Shown in pieces: positions 16,459 through 25,800 of a stretch of 64,000 nt of DNA (position 1 is the first letter of the stretch; the number at the start of each line of letters is the position of its first letter). The position numbers and the translations under genes were made by a program. This DNA is from Streptomyces xanthophaeus. GTDB taxonomy: Bacteria > Actinomycetota > Actinomycetes > Streptomycetales > Streptomycetaceae. Where the stretch lies: the NCBI RefSeq assembly GCF_030440515.1, contig NZ_CP076543.1:620001-684000 (forward strand), in the 5' to 3' direction. The notes under the pieces are model-generated. The model ran no database searches and was not told the origin of the DNA. It was given only the letters and a program-made list of their open reading frames with translations.

Positions 16459-18234
16459 GTGACCACCCGGCACGACGGCCACGGGGTGCCCTCCCGCTTC
16501 CGGGCGGTTCCCGGGATCCGCGCGGTGTCGTCCTACCGGCGCGAGTGGCTGCCCAAGGATCTGGTCGCGGGAGTCGTCCTGACCACGCTGCTGGTGCCGC
16601 AGGGCATGGCCTACGCCGAGCTGGCGGGCCTGCCGGCCATCACCGGCCTGTACACGACGATCCTCTGCATGCTCGGGTACGCCGTGTTCGGGCCGTCCCG
16701 GATCCTGGTGCTGGGCCCGGACTCCTCGCTGGGTCCGATGATCGCCGCCACCGTGCTGCCCCTGGTCGCGGCCGACGGGGATCCCGACCGGGCCGTCGCG
16801 CTCGCGTCGATGCTCGCGGTCATGGTGGCGGCCATCATGATCCTGGCCTCGGTGGCGAAGCTCGGCTTCATCGCCGACCTGATCTCCAAACCGACGATGA
16901 TCGGCTACATGAACGGCCTGGCCCTGACCATTCTCATCGGGCAGCTCCCCAAGCTGCTCGGCTTCAAGGTCGAGGCGGACAACCTGATCGGTGAATGCGC
17001 CGGCCTCGTGCGGGAGATCGCCGACGGGGCGGTGGTACCGGCCGCCGCCGCCGTGGGCCTCGGCGGGATCGCCCTGATCCTGGTCCTGCAGCGCTTCCTG
17101 CCGAAGGTTCCGGCGGTGCTCGTGATGGTGGTCCTGGCGATCGCCGCGGCCGCCTTCTTCGACCTGGACGAGCACGGCGTGGGCCTGGTCGGTGTACTGC
17201 CCGAGGGCTTCCCGCCGTTCACCATCCCCGAGGTACAGCTCGCCGACCTCGCGCCGCTGCTCGGCGGTGCGCTGGGCATCGCCCTGGTGTCACTGGCCGA
17301 CACGATCTCCAACGCGTCCGCCTTCGCGGCCCGCACCGGCCAGGAGGTCCGCGGCAACCAGGAGATGGCGGGCGTCGGTGCGGCCAACCTGGCGGCCGCC
17401 CTCTTCCAGGGCTTCCCCGTCAGCAGCAGCGGTTCCCGGACGGCGGTGGCGGAGCGGGCGGGGGCCCGGAGCCAGCTCACCGGGATCGTCGGGGCGGCGC
17501 TCATCGTCCTCATGCTCGTGGTCGCTCCGGGCCTGTTCCGCAACCTCCCCCAGCCGGCCCTCGCGGCCGTGGTGATCACCGCGTCGCTGTCCCTGGCGGA
17601 CATCCCGGGGGCCGCGCGGCTCTGGCAGCAGCGCCAGGCGGAATTCCTGCTCTGCTTCGCGGCCTTCGCCGGGGTGGCCCTGCTCGGCGTGCTGCCCGGC
17701 ATCGCCATCGCCGTGGCCCTGTCGGTACTCAACGTCTTCCGGCGCACCTGGTGGCCGTACGACACCGTGCTGGGGCGGGTCCGGGGCCTGGAGGGCTACC
17801 ACGACATCCGCTCGTACCCGCACGCCGAGCACCTGCCGGGCCTGGTGATCTACCGGTTCGACGCCCCGCTCATCTTCGCCAACGCCAAGACCTTCCGGGA
17901 CGAGGTCAGGCGGCTGGCCGGGGCGGATCCGAGGCCGAGCTGGATCGTGGTCGCGGCGGAGCCGATGACGGACGTGGACACCACCGCCGCCGACATGCTG
18001 GAGGAGCTCGACGAGGCGCTCAACGCGGACGGTGTGCACCTGGTGTTCGCCGAGCTCAAGGACCCGGTGCGGCGGAAGATCGAGCGGTACGAACTCACCC
18101 GGACCATCGACCCCCGGCACTTCTTCCCCACCGTGGAGGCCGCGGTCGCCGCCTTCCGGCTGCGCACCGCAGCGCAGTGGTCCGCGCCGGGCCCCGACGG
18201 GCCCGCCGGTCCCCCGCCCGCAGGCCCGAAATGA
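16459..18234 (+). CDS. SulP family anion transporter with STAS domain
   Basis: The GTG at 16459 follows GAGGAAGG and gives 591 residues; the longer frame only overlaps the ATPase. Membrane part begins LPKDLVAGVVLTTLLVPQGMAYAELAGLP, the classic SulP first helix, with GPSRILVLGPDSSLGPMIA next. The C-terminal STAS domain includes YRFDAPLIFANAKTFRDEV. SulP proteins take up sulfate, bicarbonate or other anions; the substrate is not decidable here. Operon partner of the P-type ATPase. Confidence 0.9.
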   Translation: MTTRHDGHGVPSRFRAVPGIRAVSSYRREWLPKDLVAGVVLTTLLVPQGMAYAELAGLPAITGLYTTILCMLGYAVFGPSRILVLGPDSSLGPMIAATVLPLVAADGDPDRAVALASMLAVMVAAIMILASVAKLGFIADLISKPTMIGYMNGLALTILIGQLPKLLGFKVEADNLIGECAGLVREIADGAVVPAAAAVGLGGIALILVLQRFLPKVPAVLVMVVLAIAAAAFFDLDEHGVGLVGVLPEGFPPFTIPEVQLADLAPLLGGALGIALVSLADTISNASAFAARTGQEVRGNQEMAGVGAANLAAALFQGFPVSSSGSRTAVAERAGARSQLTGIVGAALIVLMLVVAPGLFRNLPQPALAAVVITASLSLADIPGAARLWQQRQAEFLLCFAAFAGVALLGVLPGIAIAVALSVLNVFRRTWWPYDTVLGRVRGLEGYHDIRSYPHAEHLPGLVIYRFDAPLIFANAKTFRDEVRRLAGADPRPSWIVVAAEPMTDVDTTAADMLEELDEALNADGVHLVFAELKDPVRRKIERYELTRTIDPRHFFPTVEAAVAAFRLRTAAQWSAPGPDGPAGPPPAGPK

Positions 18235-18277
18235 CGGCCCGCGCCCCGGATGGCACGACCGACACGGCGAGGGCACC

Positions 18278-19975
18278 ATGGCCGTGGAGGACGCCATGAA
18301 CCAGGACCCGCCGGAACCTCCCGCGCAGGACGAGCCGGTACCCGAACACCGTCGGTGGCCCCGCCTGACGCTGCCCGGCTGCTGGGGCGCGCTCCTCCTG
18401 GCCTGCCTGTCCTTCACCCCGTCACTGCTCCCCCGCGGCGGCGTACTCCAAGGCCTGATCTGCGGCATCAGCGCGGCCATCGGCTACGGGCTGGGCGTGG
18501 TCGCCGCCTACGTGTGGCGCGCCTTCGCCGACCGGGACGCGCGGACCCCCTCGCGCCGGTCGTGGCTCGTCCTCGTCGTCGGCGCGGTCGTGCTCTTCGG
18601 CGTCTCGTTCGGGCTCGGCCAGTACTGGCAGCACGAGATCCGGCTGCTCATGGGGGTCACCGACTACAACGTCCTGTTCACCGTCGCCTGCCCCTTCGTC
18701 GCGGCCCTCGTCTTCCTGGTCCTGCTCCTGGCCGGGCGGGGGCTGCGGGCCCTGTACCACCGGGCCGCCGACCTGCTCGGGCGCTGGGTCGGCAGGCGCG
18801 CGGCGCGGGTGGTCGGCTGGATCCTGGTGGCGGGCCTGGCGTGGGCCGCGTTCTCGGGGCTGCTGCTGAACGGCTTCGTGAACGCGTCCAACGAGGCCTT
18901 CTCGCTGCGTGACACGGAGACCCCGGAAGGCGTGCACCAGCCCACGTCGGCGCTGCGCTCGGGCGGGCCCGGCTCGCTGGTGCCATGGGACTCGCTGGGC
19001 CGGGAGGGCCGGGCGTTCGCCGACGGAGGACCCTCGGCCCAGGAGATCGGCGCGTTCACCCACCGTACGGCGCAGGAGCCCGTCCGCGCCTACGCCGGGC
19101 TGGAGACCTCGGACGACACGGAGACCCGGGCGGCCCGGGCGGTCGCGGACCTCGAGCGGGCCGGCGGCTTCGACCGCGAGAACCTGCTCGTGATGACCAC
19201 CACGGGCAGCGGCTGGGTCGATCCCGCCGCTGTGGACTCGTTCGAGTACCTGGGCAACGGCGACGCGGCCACCGTGGCGATCCAGTACTCGTACCTGCCG
19301 TCGTGGATGTCGTACCTGGTGGACCAGTCCAAGGCGCGCGCGGCCGGCCGCGATCTCTTCGACGCGGTCTACGACAAATGGTCCAAGCTGCCCCCGAACA
19401 AGCGCCCGCGCCTGTTCGTGGCGGGTGAGAGCCTGGGGTCGTTCGGCGGCGAGACCGCCTTCAGCGGGGAGGCCGACCTGCGCAACCGCACCGCCGGCAC
19501 CGTGTTCGCCGGCCCGCCCAACTTCAACACGCTGTTCCGCGAGTTCAGCGACCACCGCGACGCGGGCAGTCCCGAGATCGAACCCGTCTACCGGGACGGG
19601 CGGACCGTCCGGTTCACCGACGACCCGGCCACCGGGGTCCCTCCGGCGGACCGGCCGTGGGACGGCCCGCGGGTGCTCTACCTGATGCACCCGTCCGACC
19701 CGATCGTCTGGTGGAGCCCGGGGCTGGCCCTCACCGAGCCCGACTGGATCGGGGAACGGCCCGGCTCCGACGTGCTCGAATCCATGGTCTGGATTCCGTT
19801 CGTGACCTTCTGGCAGGTCACCGCCGACCTGCCGTTCTCGACCGGCGTACCGGACGGCCACGGCCACACGTACAAGGCCGCGTACGTCGACGCCTGGAAC
19901 GATGTCATGCGGCCCGGCGGATTCACCGCACAGGACCTGAACGAGCTGAAGGACATCGTCTCGCCGCAGAACTGA
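18278..19975 (+). CDS. Membrane-embedded alpha/beta hydrolase (Abhydrolase_9-like)
   Basis: The ATG at 18278 has a GGCGAGGG ribosome site and gives 565 residues. Four or five N-terminal membrane segments (about residues 25-195) precede a soluble hydrolase region with FTPSLLPRGG and nucleophile motif AGESLGSFGG. C-terminal part contains LMHPSDPIVWWSP and DGHGHTYKAAYVDAW. This layout matches a conserved actinobacterial family with a membrane N-terminal domain. Function unknown. Last gene of the plus-strand stress/transport group. Confidence 0.82.
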   Translation: MAVEDAMNQDPPEPPAQDEPVPEHRRWPRLTLPGCWGALLLACLSFTPSLLPRGGVLQGLICGISAAIGYGLGVVAAYVWRAFADRDARTPSRRSWLVLVVGAVVLFGVSFGLGQYWQHEIRLLMGVTDYNVLFTVACPFVAALVFLVLLLAGRGLRALYHRAADLLGRWVGRRAARVVGWILVAGLAWAAFSGLLLNGFVNASNEAFSLRDTETPEGVHQPTSALRSGGPGSLVPWDSLGREGRAFADGGPSAQEIGAFTHRTAQEPVRAYAGLETSDDTETRAARAVADLERAGGFDRENLLVMTTTGSGWVDPAAVDSFEYLGNGDAATVAIQYSYLPSWMSYLVDQSKARAAGRDLFDAVYDKWSKLPPNKRPRLFVAGESLGSFGGETAFSGEADLRNRTAGTVFAGPPNFNTLFREFSDHRDAGSPEIEPVYRDGRTVRFTDDPATGVPPADRPWDGPRVLYLMHPSDPIVWWSPGLALTEPDWIGERPGSDVLESMVWIPFVTFWQVTADLPFSTGVPDGHGHTYKAAYVDAWNDVMRPGGFTAQDLNELKDIVSPQN

Positions 19976-19991
19976 TCCGCGCCGCCGCCGG

Positions 19992-20738
19992 TCAGCGCAG
20001 CAGGTACCCGACGAGGTAGCCGAAGGCGTTCACCGCCCAGTGCAGTCCCATGGGAGCCAGCAGGCTGCCGCTGCGGCGGCGCAGTTCGCAGAACAGGACG
20101 CCGGCCGCCGCCGTGAACAGCACGGCCCCCAGCACCGCCAGCACGGCCCCGAGCCCGGAGTCGCCGACCACCGAGTTCACTGCCGGTTTGGCGGTCGCCA
20201 GGTGCAGCGACGGCAGCACGTGCCACAACCCGAACAGCAGACTCGACACGGCGGTCGCCTGGAGCGCCCCGCGGACGCGGTCCACGAGGCCGTAGAGCAC
20301 GCCGCGGAAGGCGATCTCCTCCACCAGGACCGTGCCGACGGGCACCAGGACGAACGACCGGAGCAGCACCTCGCCCCCGTCCATCGCCTCGTACCGCCGG
20401 TCCTCGAACAGCCCCCTGGTGGCCGGCAGCAGGGCCCCGGCCAGGTAGACGACGCCGACCAGGCCGATCAGGACCAGCGCCCAACGGGTACCGCGCGCCA
20501 GCGTGCCCCGCGCCAGACCCGCGTCCGCGAGGGTGCCGCCGGCCCAGCGGAGCACACCGAGCAGCAGGCCGCTGACCACGACGGCCGTCACCAGGCCCCA
20601 CAGGCCCGTCCAGCGGTGCAGGGCCAGGTTGGCGGCGACGAGGACGGCCACCGTGACTCCCACGGCCGGCCGGGTACCGATGCGTCGTGGGAGCCGAGGG
20701 TGTCGCCGCCCGGCGTCACCGGCGGTGCTGCGGGGCAT
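19992..20738 (-). CDS. CPBP family intramembrane metalloprotease
   Basis: 248 residues with about seven hydrophobic segments. The CPBP (Abi/Rce1-like) motifs are present: EEIAFRG (Glu140, Glu141, Arg145), FGLWHVLPS (His173) and a third motif near MGLHWAVNAFGY. Such proteins are membrane proteases of unclear substrate; some protect bacteriocin or lanthipeptide producers. Convergent with the preceding hydrolase, 16 bases apart. Confidence 0.88.
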   Translation of the reverse strand: MPRSTAGDAGRRHPRLPRRIGTRPAVGVTVAVLVAANLALHRWTGLWGLVTAVVVSGLLLGVLRWAGGTLADAGLARGTLARGTRWALVLIGLVGVVYLAGALLPATRGLFEDRRYEAMDGGEVLLRSFVLVPVGTVLVEEIAFRGVLYGLVDRVRGALQATAVSSLLFGLWHVLPSLHLATAKPAVNSVVGDSGLGAVLAVLGAVLFTAAAGVLFCELRRRSGSLLAPMGLHWAVNAFGYLVGYLLR

Positions 20739-20831
20739 GCGAACCCACCTCGGTCATGACGACAGGTCAGTCGGGTTCATCTTGCACGCTCGGCCGTCGG
20801 CAACGGGGCAGCGCCGCCGCGAACCGCTGCG

Positions 20832-21335
20832 TCAGTAGTCGATGCGGTCGGTCTTGGCCACCCACGCGTCGAACGGCGCCGTACGGTGGGGCAGGTCCAG
20901 GTGCTCGATCGCCAACGGCCACTTCGACGCGGGCTGCTTCTCGAACAGGTCGTAGAACTTGCGGTCGTCGAAACCGGCCACCGCGGCGTCGTGCCGGTCG
21001 GCGGAGAAGACGATCCGGTCGACCCGCGCCCACAGCGCCGAGGAAAGGCACATCGGACACGGTTCGCACGAGGTCACCAGGACGCAGCCTTCGAGCGAGA
21101 AGGTGTCCAGCTCCTGGCAGGCGGCACGCATCGCGGTCACCTCGGCGTGGGCCGTCGGGTCCAGGGTGGAGGTGACCTGGTTGTTCCCGATGGCCACGAT
21201 GTCACCGTCCTTGACGACCAGGGCGCCGAACGGCCCGCCGCCGTTCGCCACGCTGTTCGTGGCCAGTCTGATCGCCTCGTCCAGCCAGGTGCGCTTGAGG
21301 TCCTGGATGTTCGCTTCTTGGGTGTGCGCGGTCAC
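20832..21335 (-). CDS. guaD: Guanine deaminase-like nucleoside deaminase
   Basis: I chose the GTG at 21335, five bases after AAGGAG; an in-frame upstream ATG would hide the ribosome site. 167 residues. Zinc motifs of cytidine-deaminase-fold enzymes: HAE (His63, Glu65) and PCPMC (Cys93, Cys96). The C-terminal region WPLAIEHLDLPHRTAPFDAWVAKTDRIDY resembles bacterial guanine deaminases, so conversion of guanine to xanthine is likely. Adenine or cytosine specificity is less likely. Confidence 0.85.
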   Translation of the reverse strand: MTAHTQEANIQDLKRTWLDEAIRLATNSVANGGGPFGALVVKDGDIVAIGNNQVTSTLDPTAHAEVTAMRAACQELDTFSLEGCVLVTSCEPCPMCLSSALWARVDRIVFSADRHDAAVAGFDDRKFYDLFEKQPASKWPLAIEHLDLPHRTAPFDAWVAKTDRIDY

Positions 21336-21392
21336 GGTCACTCCTTGGGAGACGGTGGGGGATTTCCCTGGTGTTCCGCCCGTGCGGGACAT

Positions 21393-22074
21393 GGACCAGG
21401 GGCGACAGGTGGGTCTCGCGGGTGCCGCTTCGGGGCCGGTGTCCGGGGATCGGCTCGGTCGGCGGTACCCGCGGGGGATCGCTACGGCTGAACGCCTGCG
21501 ATGTGCTCCGGTGCGACCGGGGTGCGGGTCAGGACGGTGACGCCTGGATCGAGCCAGGCCCTGGCGAGCAGCCGGACGGACAACGTCTCGCTCAAGGCTC
21601 CCTCTCCCCCGCTTCGTTGCATCGTTGTGAAGGAGTACACAGGCAACCGAGCGGAGTCAGGCAGGGACGGAAGACATGAAAACGTACGCTGGCTGAAACC
21701 TACTCTTCGTGCAGATCTACAAAATCCTTCTCCATGGCGTGACATGGCCTCTGGTCGATGATCCGGCGGACCACCCCGGAACCGAACCTTCCCGATGAGC
21801 GAGGCAGTTGACGCCGGGTTCCCGTCCGGACCGGCCGGTACGGGCGAAGCGCAACGCCCACGCGGTCCGCGCCGCACTCGGCGTGGACGCTGAAGGCGCG
21901 TCCGGTCTTGCCCGGTCCTGGCCGCCATCGCCCACCGCGCGTGGTCCGAGGCCCTCGCCGACCGTCCCGGGTCGCTGTGAACTGTGCGGCGCAGAAAGGC
22001 GATTCGACTGATGTGACGCGAGGGGAACCGTAGGATCTACCCAAGGGGACGGACCGGAGAAACGGGGGGATTCC
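21393..22074. other. 680-base region without a supported gene
   Basis: Between guaD and the trypco2 gene. GC content drops around 21610-21740 and several frames are open (for example minus 21482-21622, 46 residues) but none has both a ribosome site and recognisable protein sequence. The last 60 bases probably hold the promoter of the trypco2 operon. It may be decayed coding DNA. Confidence 0.5.
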
Positions 22075-22383
22075 GTGAGCGGCAGGATCGGGCTGACCGA
22101 GGTCGTGACGGCGCTCCAGGAGGAGCTCGCCGAGGCGGCGCGGGCCGGTGCCGGACGTGACGTCCGGTTTCCGGTGGAGGGGGTGACCCTGGAGTTCCAG
22201 GTGGCCGTCACCGTGGACGCGACGGCCGGCGGGAAGGCCAAGTTCTGGGTCCTCGAACTCGGCGCCGAGGCCGGGCACAGTCGGGAGACCGTGCAGACCG
22301 TCACCCTGCAGCTGGGCGCTCCGGTCGGGCGGGACGGCCAGACCGTGCGTATCGCCTCGCAGCCCCGCCCCGAGAGGCCCTGA
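22075..22383 (+). CDS. Trypco2-like (trypsin-co-occurring domain 2) protein
   Basis: GTG start after GGGGGA; 102 residues. The sequence GLTEVVTALQEELAEAARAGAG...RFPVEGVTLEFQVAVTVD...KAKFWVLELGAE matches the pattern of small trypsin-co-occurring proteins: a short helix followed by a beta-rich part. These are regarded as effector-associated adaptor domains found beside trypsin-like proteases in conflict systems. The protease gene starts 5 bases after its stop, so the two are co-expressed. Confidence 0.8.
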   Translation: MSGRIGLTEVVTALQEELAEAARAGAGRDVRFPVEGVTLEFQVAVTVDATAGGKAKFWVLELGAEAGHSRETVQTVTLQLGAPVGRDGQTVRIASQPRPERP

Positions 22384-22388
22384 CGGCG

Positions 22389-23933
22389 GTGCCGGAGAGC
22401 CAGTACGCGGTCGAGGTCCTGCACCAGCAGGGAAGCGGATCCTCCGAGACGTGGACGGTGTCGTCCGGGTACTGCGTCGGCGGGGAGTACGTGCTGACCG
22501 CGGGTCACGCGGTGGGCCCCGGGCGCGTGTCCGTACGGCTCTGGGGCGGCGTCACTCTCCCGGCCGAGGTCGTGGCCGACGGGGGCGGCAAGGCGGACCT
22601 GGCGCTCGTGAGGCTGCTCGGCGATGTCACCCCTGGGCCACCCAGGGTGCGGGTGGCCCAGGTGGACACGAGCCGGGCGGCGCTCCTGTACTGCCAGGGA
22701 GTGGGTTACCCCTGGTGGAAGGAGGGCGACAGGCCGGCGGCCGGCCCGCGGCCCCGTGGGCGGGCCCAGCTGTTCGGGGAGGTGCCCACGGCCGAGGGAC
22801 CGCCCGGCGGACAGCTGACCTTCCACATGCGTGCGACACCCGGCGAACGCGACGCCCTCGGCGCATCGTTGTGGGAGGGCGCCTCCGGCACGGTCGTGTT
22901 CGCCGGGGACGGAGGAGGCGGGGAGTTCTCGATCGGCGTGGTCATCGAGCACCGGTTACGGGACGGAGCCAGCGCGGTCACACTGGAGCCGTTGACGGCG
23001 GTCGACCGGATGGATCCGGCGAACCGGGCGGCGTTCCGCAGCGTGCTCTGGCCACAGGGCAGCGGCGCCGGCCCTGGTCGCGGCAGAGCCGGCGACCTCC
23101 CCGTGATCGCCGGCACCGCCTACCCCCACCCGGGCCCCCCGGGCCGGCCCGAGCGGTTCTCTGTCCGCCGGATCCTCGCCGCCGTTGTCGCCGCGATCGT
23201 GCTCGTCACCGGGACCCTGTGGTGGAGCGTCCGTCAGGACTCCGTGATCGACGGGCTCACCCCCGGCGAAGGCGTCAAGGTCACTCTCGCCGGGACCACC
23301 GACCCCGGTGAGGTCGGCGACTGGTGGGTCCTGAAGGACCCGATGCCGACACCGGGACCGGACACCGAGATTCCCCGGCTGGCCGCGGCGCAAGAGAGCG
23401 CGCCCATGATGGATCAGGCCATCAAGCTCACCCTGGAGGGCACCCGGCGGAGCACGGTGGTGATCACCGACATCGGCGCGCGGGTCTACGAGCGCGGGCC
23501 GGCCTACAGCGGCACCGCCTACGTGGAGGCGTCGGGGGGAAGCGTCGACTCCGTGATCGTCGGGCTCGACCTGGAGGAGGGCAGTCCCCGGGCCCGTAGC
23601 TTCGACGGCGGGGACGGGGACGGCGCAACCCTCGGCAAGCACCACTTCGACGGCAGCAGCCTCACACTCGTACGCAAGGAGGTCGCGTCGGTGACGGTCA
23701 GCGCCTACGCCAGGCGAAGCCTGGTCCGCTTCTCACTCGTGGTGTCGTATTCGGTGGACGGCAGGATGGACTCCGTCGAGATCAAGGACAAGGGCGGCAG
23801 GCTGTTCGTCGTATCCGGGGCCCCGGAGCGGCTGGCCGGTGCCTACGTGCGGGCGCCCGGTAAGCGAGACTGGACCGCGTCCAGCACGGCCGGGTCGGAG
23901 TTCATCAAGTATGCGGTGGAGACGCGGTCCTGA
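22389..23933 (+). CDS. Trypsin-like serine protease with central membrane anchor
   Basis: GTG start, 514 residues. Residues 1-240 look like a trypsin-fold domain with His40 (LTAGHA), Asp70 (KADLALVRL) and Ser166 in EGASGTVV, where GDSG is usual. No signal peptide is seen; instead one membrane segment lies at about 260-280 (RILAAVVAAIVLVTGTLWW). That would leave the protease in the cytoplasm and a beta-rich 230-residue C-terminal region outside. Coupled upstream to the trypco2 gene and downstream (one-base overlap) to another anchored protein. Probable effector of a conflict or signalling module. Confidence 0.8.
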   Translation: MPESQYAVEVLHQQGSGSSETWTVSSGYCVGGEYVLTAGHAVGPGRVSVRLWGGVTLPAEVVADGGGKADLALVRLLGDVTPGPPRVRVAQVDTSRAALLYCQGVGYPWWKEGDRPAAGPRPRGRAQLFGEVPTAEGPPGGQLTFHMRATPGERDALGASLWEGASGTVVFAGDGGGGEFSIGVVIEHRLRDGASAVTLEPLTAVDRMDPANRAAFRSVLWPQGSGAGPGRGRAGDLPVIAGTAYPHPGPPGRPERFSVRRILAAVVAAIVLVTGTLWWSVRQDSVIDGLTPGEGVKVTLAGTTDPGEVGDWWVLKDPMPTPGPDTEIPRLAAAQESAPMMDQAIKLTLEGTRRSTVVITDIGARVYERGPAYSGTAYVEASGGSVDSVIVGLDLEEGSPRARSFDGGDGDGATLGKHHFDGSSLTLVRKEVASVTVSAYARRSLVRFSLVVSYSVDGRMDSVEIKDKGGRLFVVSGAPERLAGAYVRAPGKRDWTASSTAGSEFIKYAVETRS

Positions 23934-24658
23934 TGCGCCGGGACACCAAGGTCGTCGTCGGCATCCTCGTACTGGCCCTGGCAGCGGTCGGGGCGATCGT
24001 CTGGCGTACGTACCGGCCGGCGTCCGGACCGGCAGCCTCGGACGGACCACGCCGGACCTTGCCGCGGGAACCGTGCCAGGCGCTGACGATCGACGACGTG
24101 AACGCCGTCGTCGCCATCCCCGAGAACTCGTACTACCGCACGATCCCCGTCCTGGCCTGGAACGTCGTGTGGAACGAGTACGCACTTGGCGACATCGGTC
24201 TCGCCTTCCAGACGGATCCCGTGTCCTGCCGGTACGGGCAGAGCACCGCCGACACCCCCGCCGATCCCGTGATCCGGGGCGTCGAGACGCGGTGGGCGGC
24301 CGAGTGGCACTACGCGCACGTCGCCGCGCGGGACTGGACGGAGACGAAGCGCAAGCGGCTCTCCGACGGCACGTGCCGGTCCGCAGCCAACACCGCAGGC
24401 TCCCAGGACGCCCTGTGGTGCGAGAGCCATGGGCTGATCTTCCTCAAGGACGGAATGATCTTCGGCTTCCAGGTGGCCGACGAGGTGGCCCCGACCACTC
24501 TCGGCAATCCGGTCACCACGGAGGAGTCGGAGGCAGGCGCGCGGCGGATGGCGGAGAGGATCCTCCGCCGCGTCGAGAACGGCAGCTTCCCTCCGCCACC
24601 GCCCACGACAGGCCCCGACTCCGGCGTGAACATGATCATCCACGAATCGCCCGGCTAG
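23933..24658 (+). CDS. Membrane-anchored protein of unknown function, partner of the protease
   Basis: ATG overlaps the protease stop by one base. 241 residues: N-terminal membrane anchor (VVVGILVLALAAVGAIVW, residues 8-25) and an extracellular domain with four Cys (EPCQAL, PVSCRYG, DGTCRS, ALWCES) that could form two disulfides. Not recognised as a family. Its position suggests an outer partner or inhibitor of the anchored protease; that is inference. Confidence 0.7.
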   Translation: MRRDTKVVVGILVLALAAVGAIVWRTYRPASGPAASDGPRRTLPREPCQALTIDDVNAVVAIPENSYYRTIPVLAWNVVWNEYALGDIGLAFQTDPVSCRYGQSTADTPADPVIRGVETRWAAEWHYAHVAARDWTETKRKRLSDGTCRSAANTAGSQDALWCESHGLIFLKDGMIFGFQVADEVAPTTLGNPVTTEESEAGARRMAERILRRVENGSFPPPPPTTGPDSGVNMIIHESPG

Positions 24659-24823
24659 GAAACTGAGGATCTGCCCGCGGCAGCTGAGGTACACCACCAG
24701 ATGGTCTTCCGGACGGATCTGCTCCCTGCACAGCACGCGCAGGCGTTGCGTCAGGACCTCCGCCTCGGAGGGTTCGATGCCCGGCTCCGGCAGCCGGTCC
24801 GGGCGGCCGGTTCCGTCATCGGG
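24659..24823 (-). pseudogene. Possible remnant of a caspase-like protein (fragment)
   Basis: Downstream of the hydrolase gene a frame of about 55 codons, not preceded by a plausible start, reads RLPEPGIEPSEAEV then RPEDHLVVYLSCRG. The latter resembles the strand before the catalytic SGHG loop of caspase-fold (C14) proteins, but with the GH pair changed to CR. It ends by running into antisense of the neighbouring gene. It could be chance; a database search is needed. Confidence 0.25.
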
Positions 24824-24826
24824 CGG

Positions 24827-25708
24827 TCATGCGAGGCCGGCCGCGACGGCCTCGCCGGTACGCCTTTCCGTCAGATAGGGGCGGATGTCGTGCGCGCGCG
24901 CACCGTTGTGCGTCCGGATGTTGCGGACCCGCGGCCCGAACGCCGGTCGCAGGTCCTTCTCCAGCGCGACGACGTCGGCGGAGTCGGCCACATTCGTCCA
25001 GGTGAGGCTGTCGTCACCCGGCCAGACACCCGTGCCGTCCGCTCCGGGCGGCGGACGCAGGCGGTCGAAGATGAGGCTCCGGATCCCCAGCGGCGAGCCC
25101 ACGGTGACGAAGGCGCGCACCCGGTGGCGGAGCCTGGAGGCGCACAGGGCCTCGTAGGCCACCACCGAGCCCAGCGAATGCGCCACCACCACCTGGACCT
25201 CTTCGGTCAGCAGGTCCGAGACGCGCCGACGGGCCTTCAGGCGCGTGGCGGGATCCAGCAGATAGGCGCGGACCTGCTTGAGATCGCCCACCATCGAGCG
25301 CAGGGCTATCCCGGTCATGAAGGGCGAGGCGCTCAGGGCGCGGAGCGCGGCCTGGGCCGTACGGGGGGTGCGGGCCAGTGTGTCGGCGCCGGGAGCGACC
25401 ACGGCGGGGTCGGCCGCGGCGGCGGCCTCCCACCAGGCCGCGAGCAGCTCGCTCTCGAACCCCTCTGCCACGTCACCGGCGCGGTAGGCGGGTTCCCCGA
25501 CCGCCAGCAGCTCGCCCGCCGGGCGGAAGAGGTCACCGTAGAAGGCCATGCCGACATCGCCGTCCGCGGTCTTCCCCGCGGCCCCGGCACGGGTGAGGCC
25601 GTCCCTGAGGGCAGGCAGCCACTCGGCGAGCAGGTCCTGCTCACCGCGCAATTGCTGCGCCATTCCGTGTACGCACAGAACCCGCAAGGCCCCCGCCCCA
25701 CCTTTCAC
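24827..25708 (-). CDS. Alpha/beta hydrolase (esterase-like)
   Basis: I took the GTG at 25708 (293 residues); a TTG at 25687, just after GGTGGGGCGGGG, is a credible alternative because the domain begins LRVLCVHGMAQQ there. Oxyanion segment VHGMAQQL, nucleophile elbow VVAHSLGSVVAYEAL, then TVGSPLGIRSLIFDRL and a late His in IRTHNGARAHDI. No signal peptide. A hairpin separates it from the upstream LodB-like gene, so it is probably its own unit. Similar esterase-like effectors occur beside trypco/trypsin modules, and it faces one here. Confidence 0.8.
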   Translation of the reverse strand: MKGGAGALRVLCVHGMAQQLRGEQDLLAEWLPALRDGLTRAGAAGKTADGDVGMAFYGDLFRPAGELLAVGEPAYRAGDVAEGFESELLAAWWEAAAAADPAVVAPGADTLARTPRTAQAALRALSASPFMTGIALRSMVGDLKQVRAYLLDPATRLKARRRVSDLLTEEVQVVVAHSLGSVVAYEALCASRLRHRVRAFVTVGSPLGIRSLIFDRLRPPPGADGTGVWPGDDSLTWTNVADSADVVALEKDLRPAFGPRVRNIRTHNGARAHDIRPYLTERRTGEAVAAGLA

Positions 25709-25751
25709 CGACCGCGCCGGACGAGTGCAGCGTAGAACGTGGACCGGTACG

Positions 25752-25781
25752 GGCGCCGGGCATTGCGCAGAACCCGGCGCC
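25752..25781 (-). terminator. Hairpin between lodB-like gene and hydrolase
   Basis: Perfect 9-bp stem GGCGCCGGG / CCCGGCGCC (25752-25760 and 25773-25781) with a 12-base loop, 20 bases beyond the LodB-like stop. Likely terminator for the CTQ-oxidase operon. Confidence 0.6.
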
Positions 25782-25800
25782 GAACGGGCGGCTCTCCCGC

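Noticed and set aside
21482-21622. Small minus-strand frame in the gene-free gap
   Set aside because: 46 residues with no ribosome site and no recognisable family.
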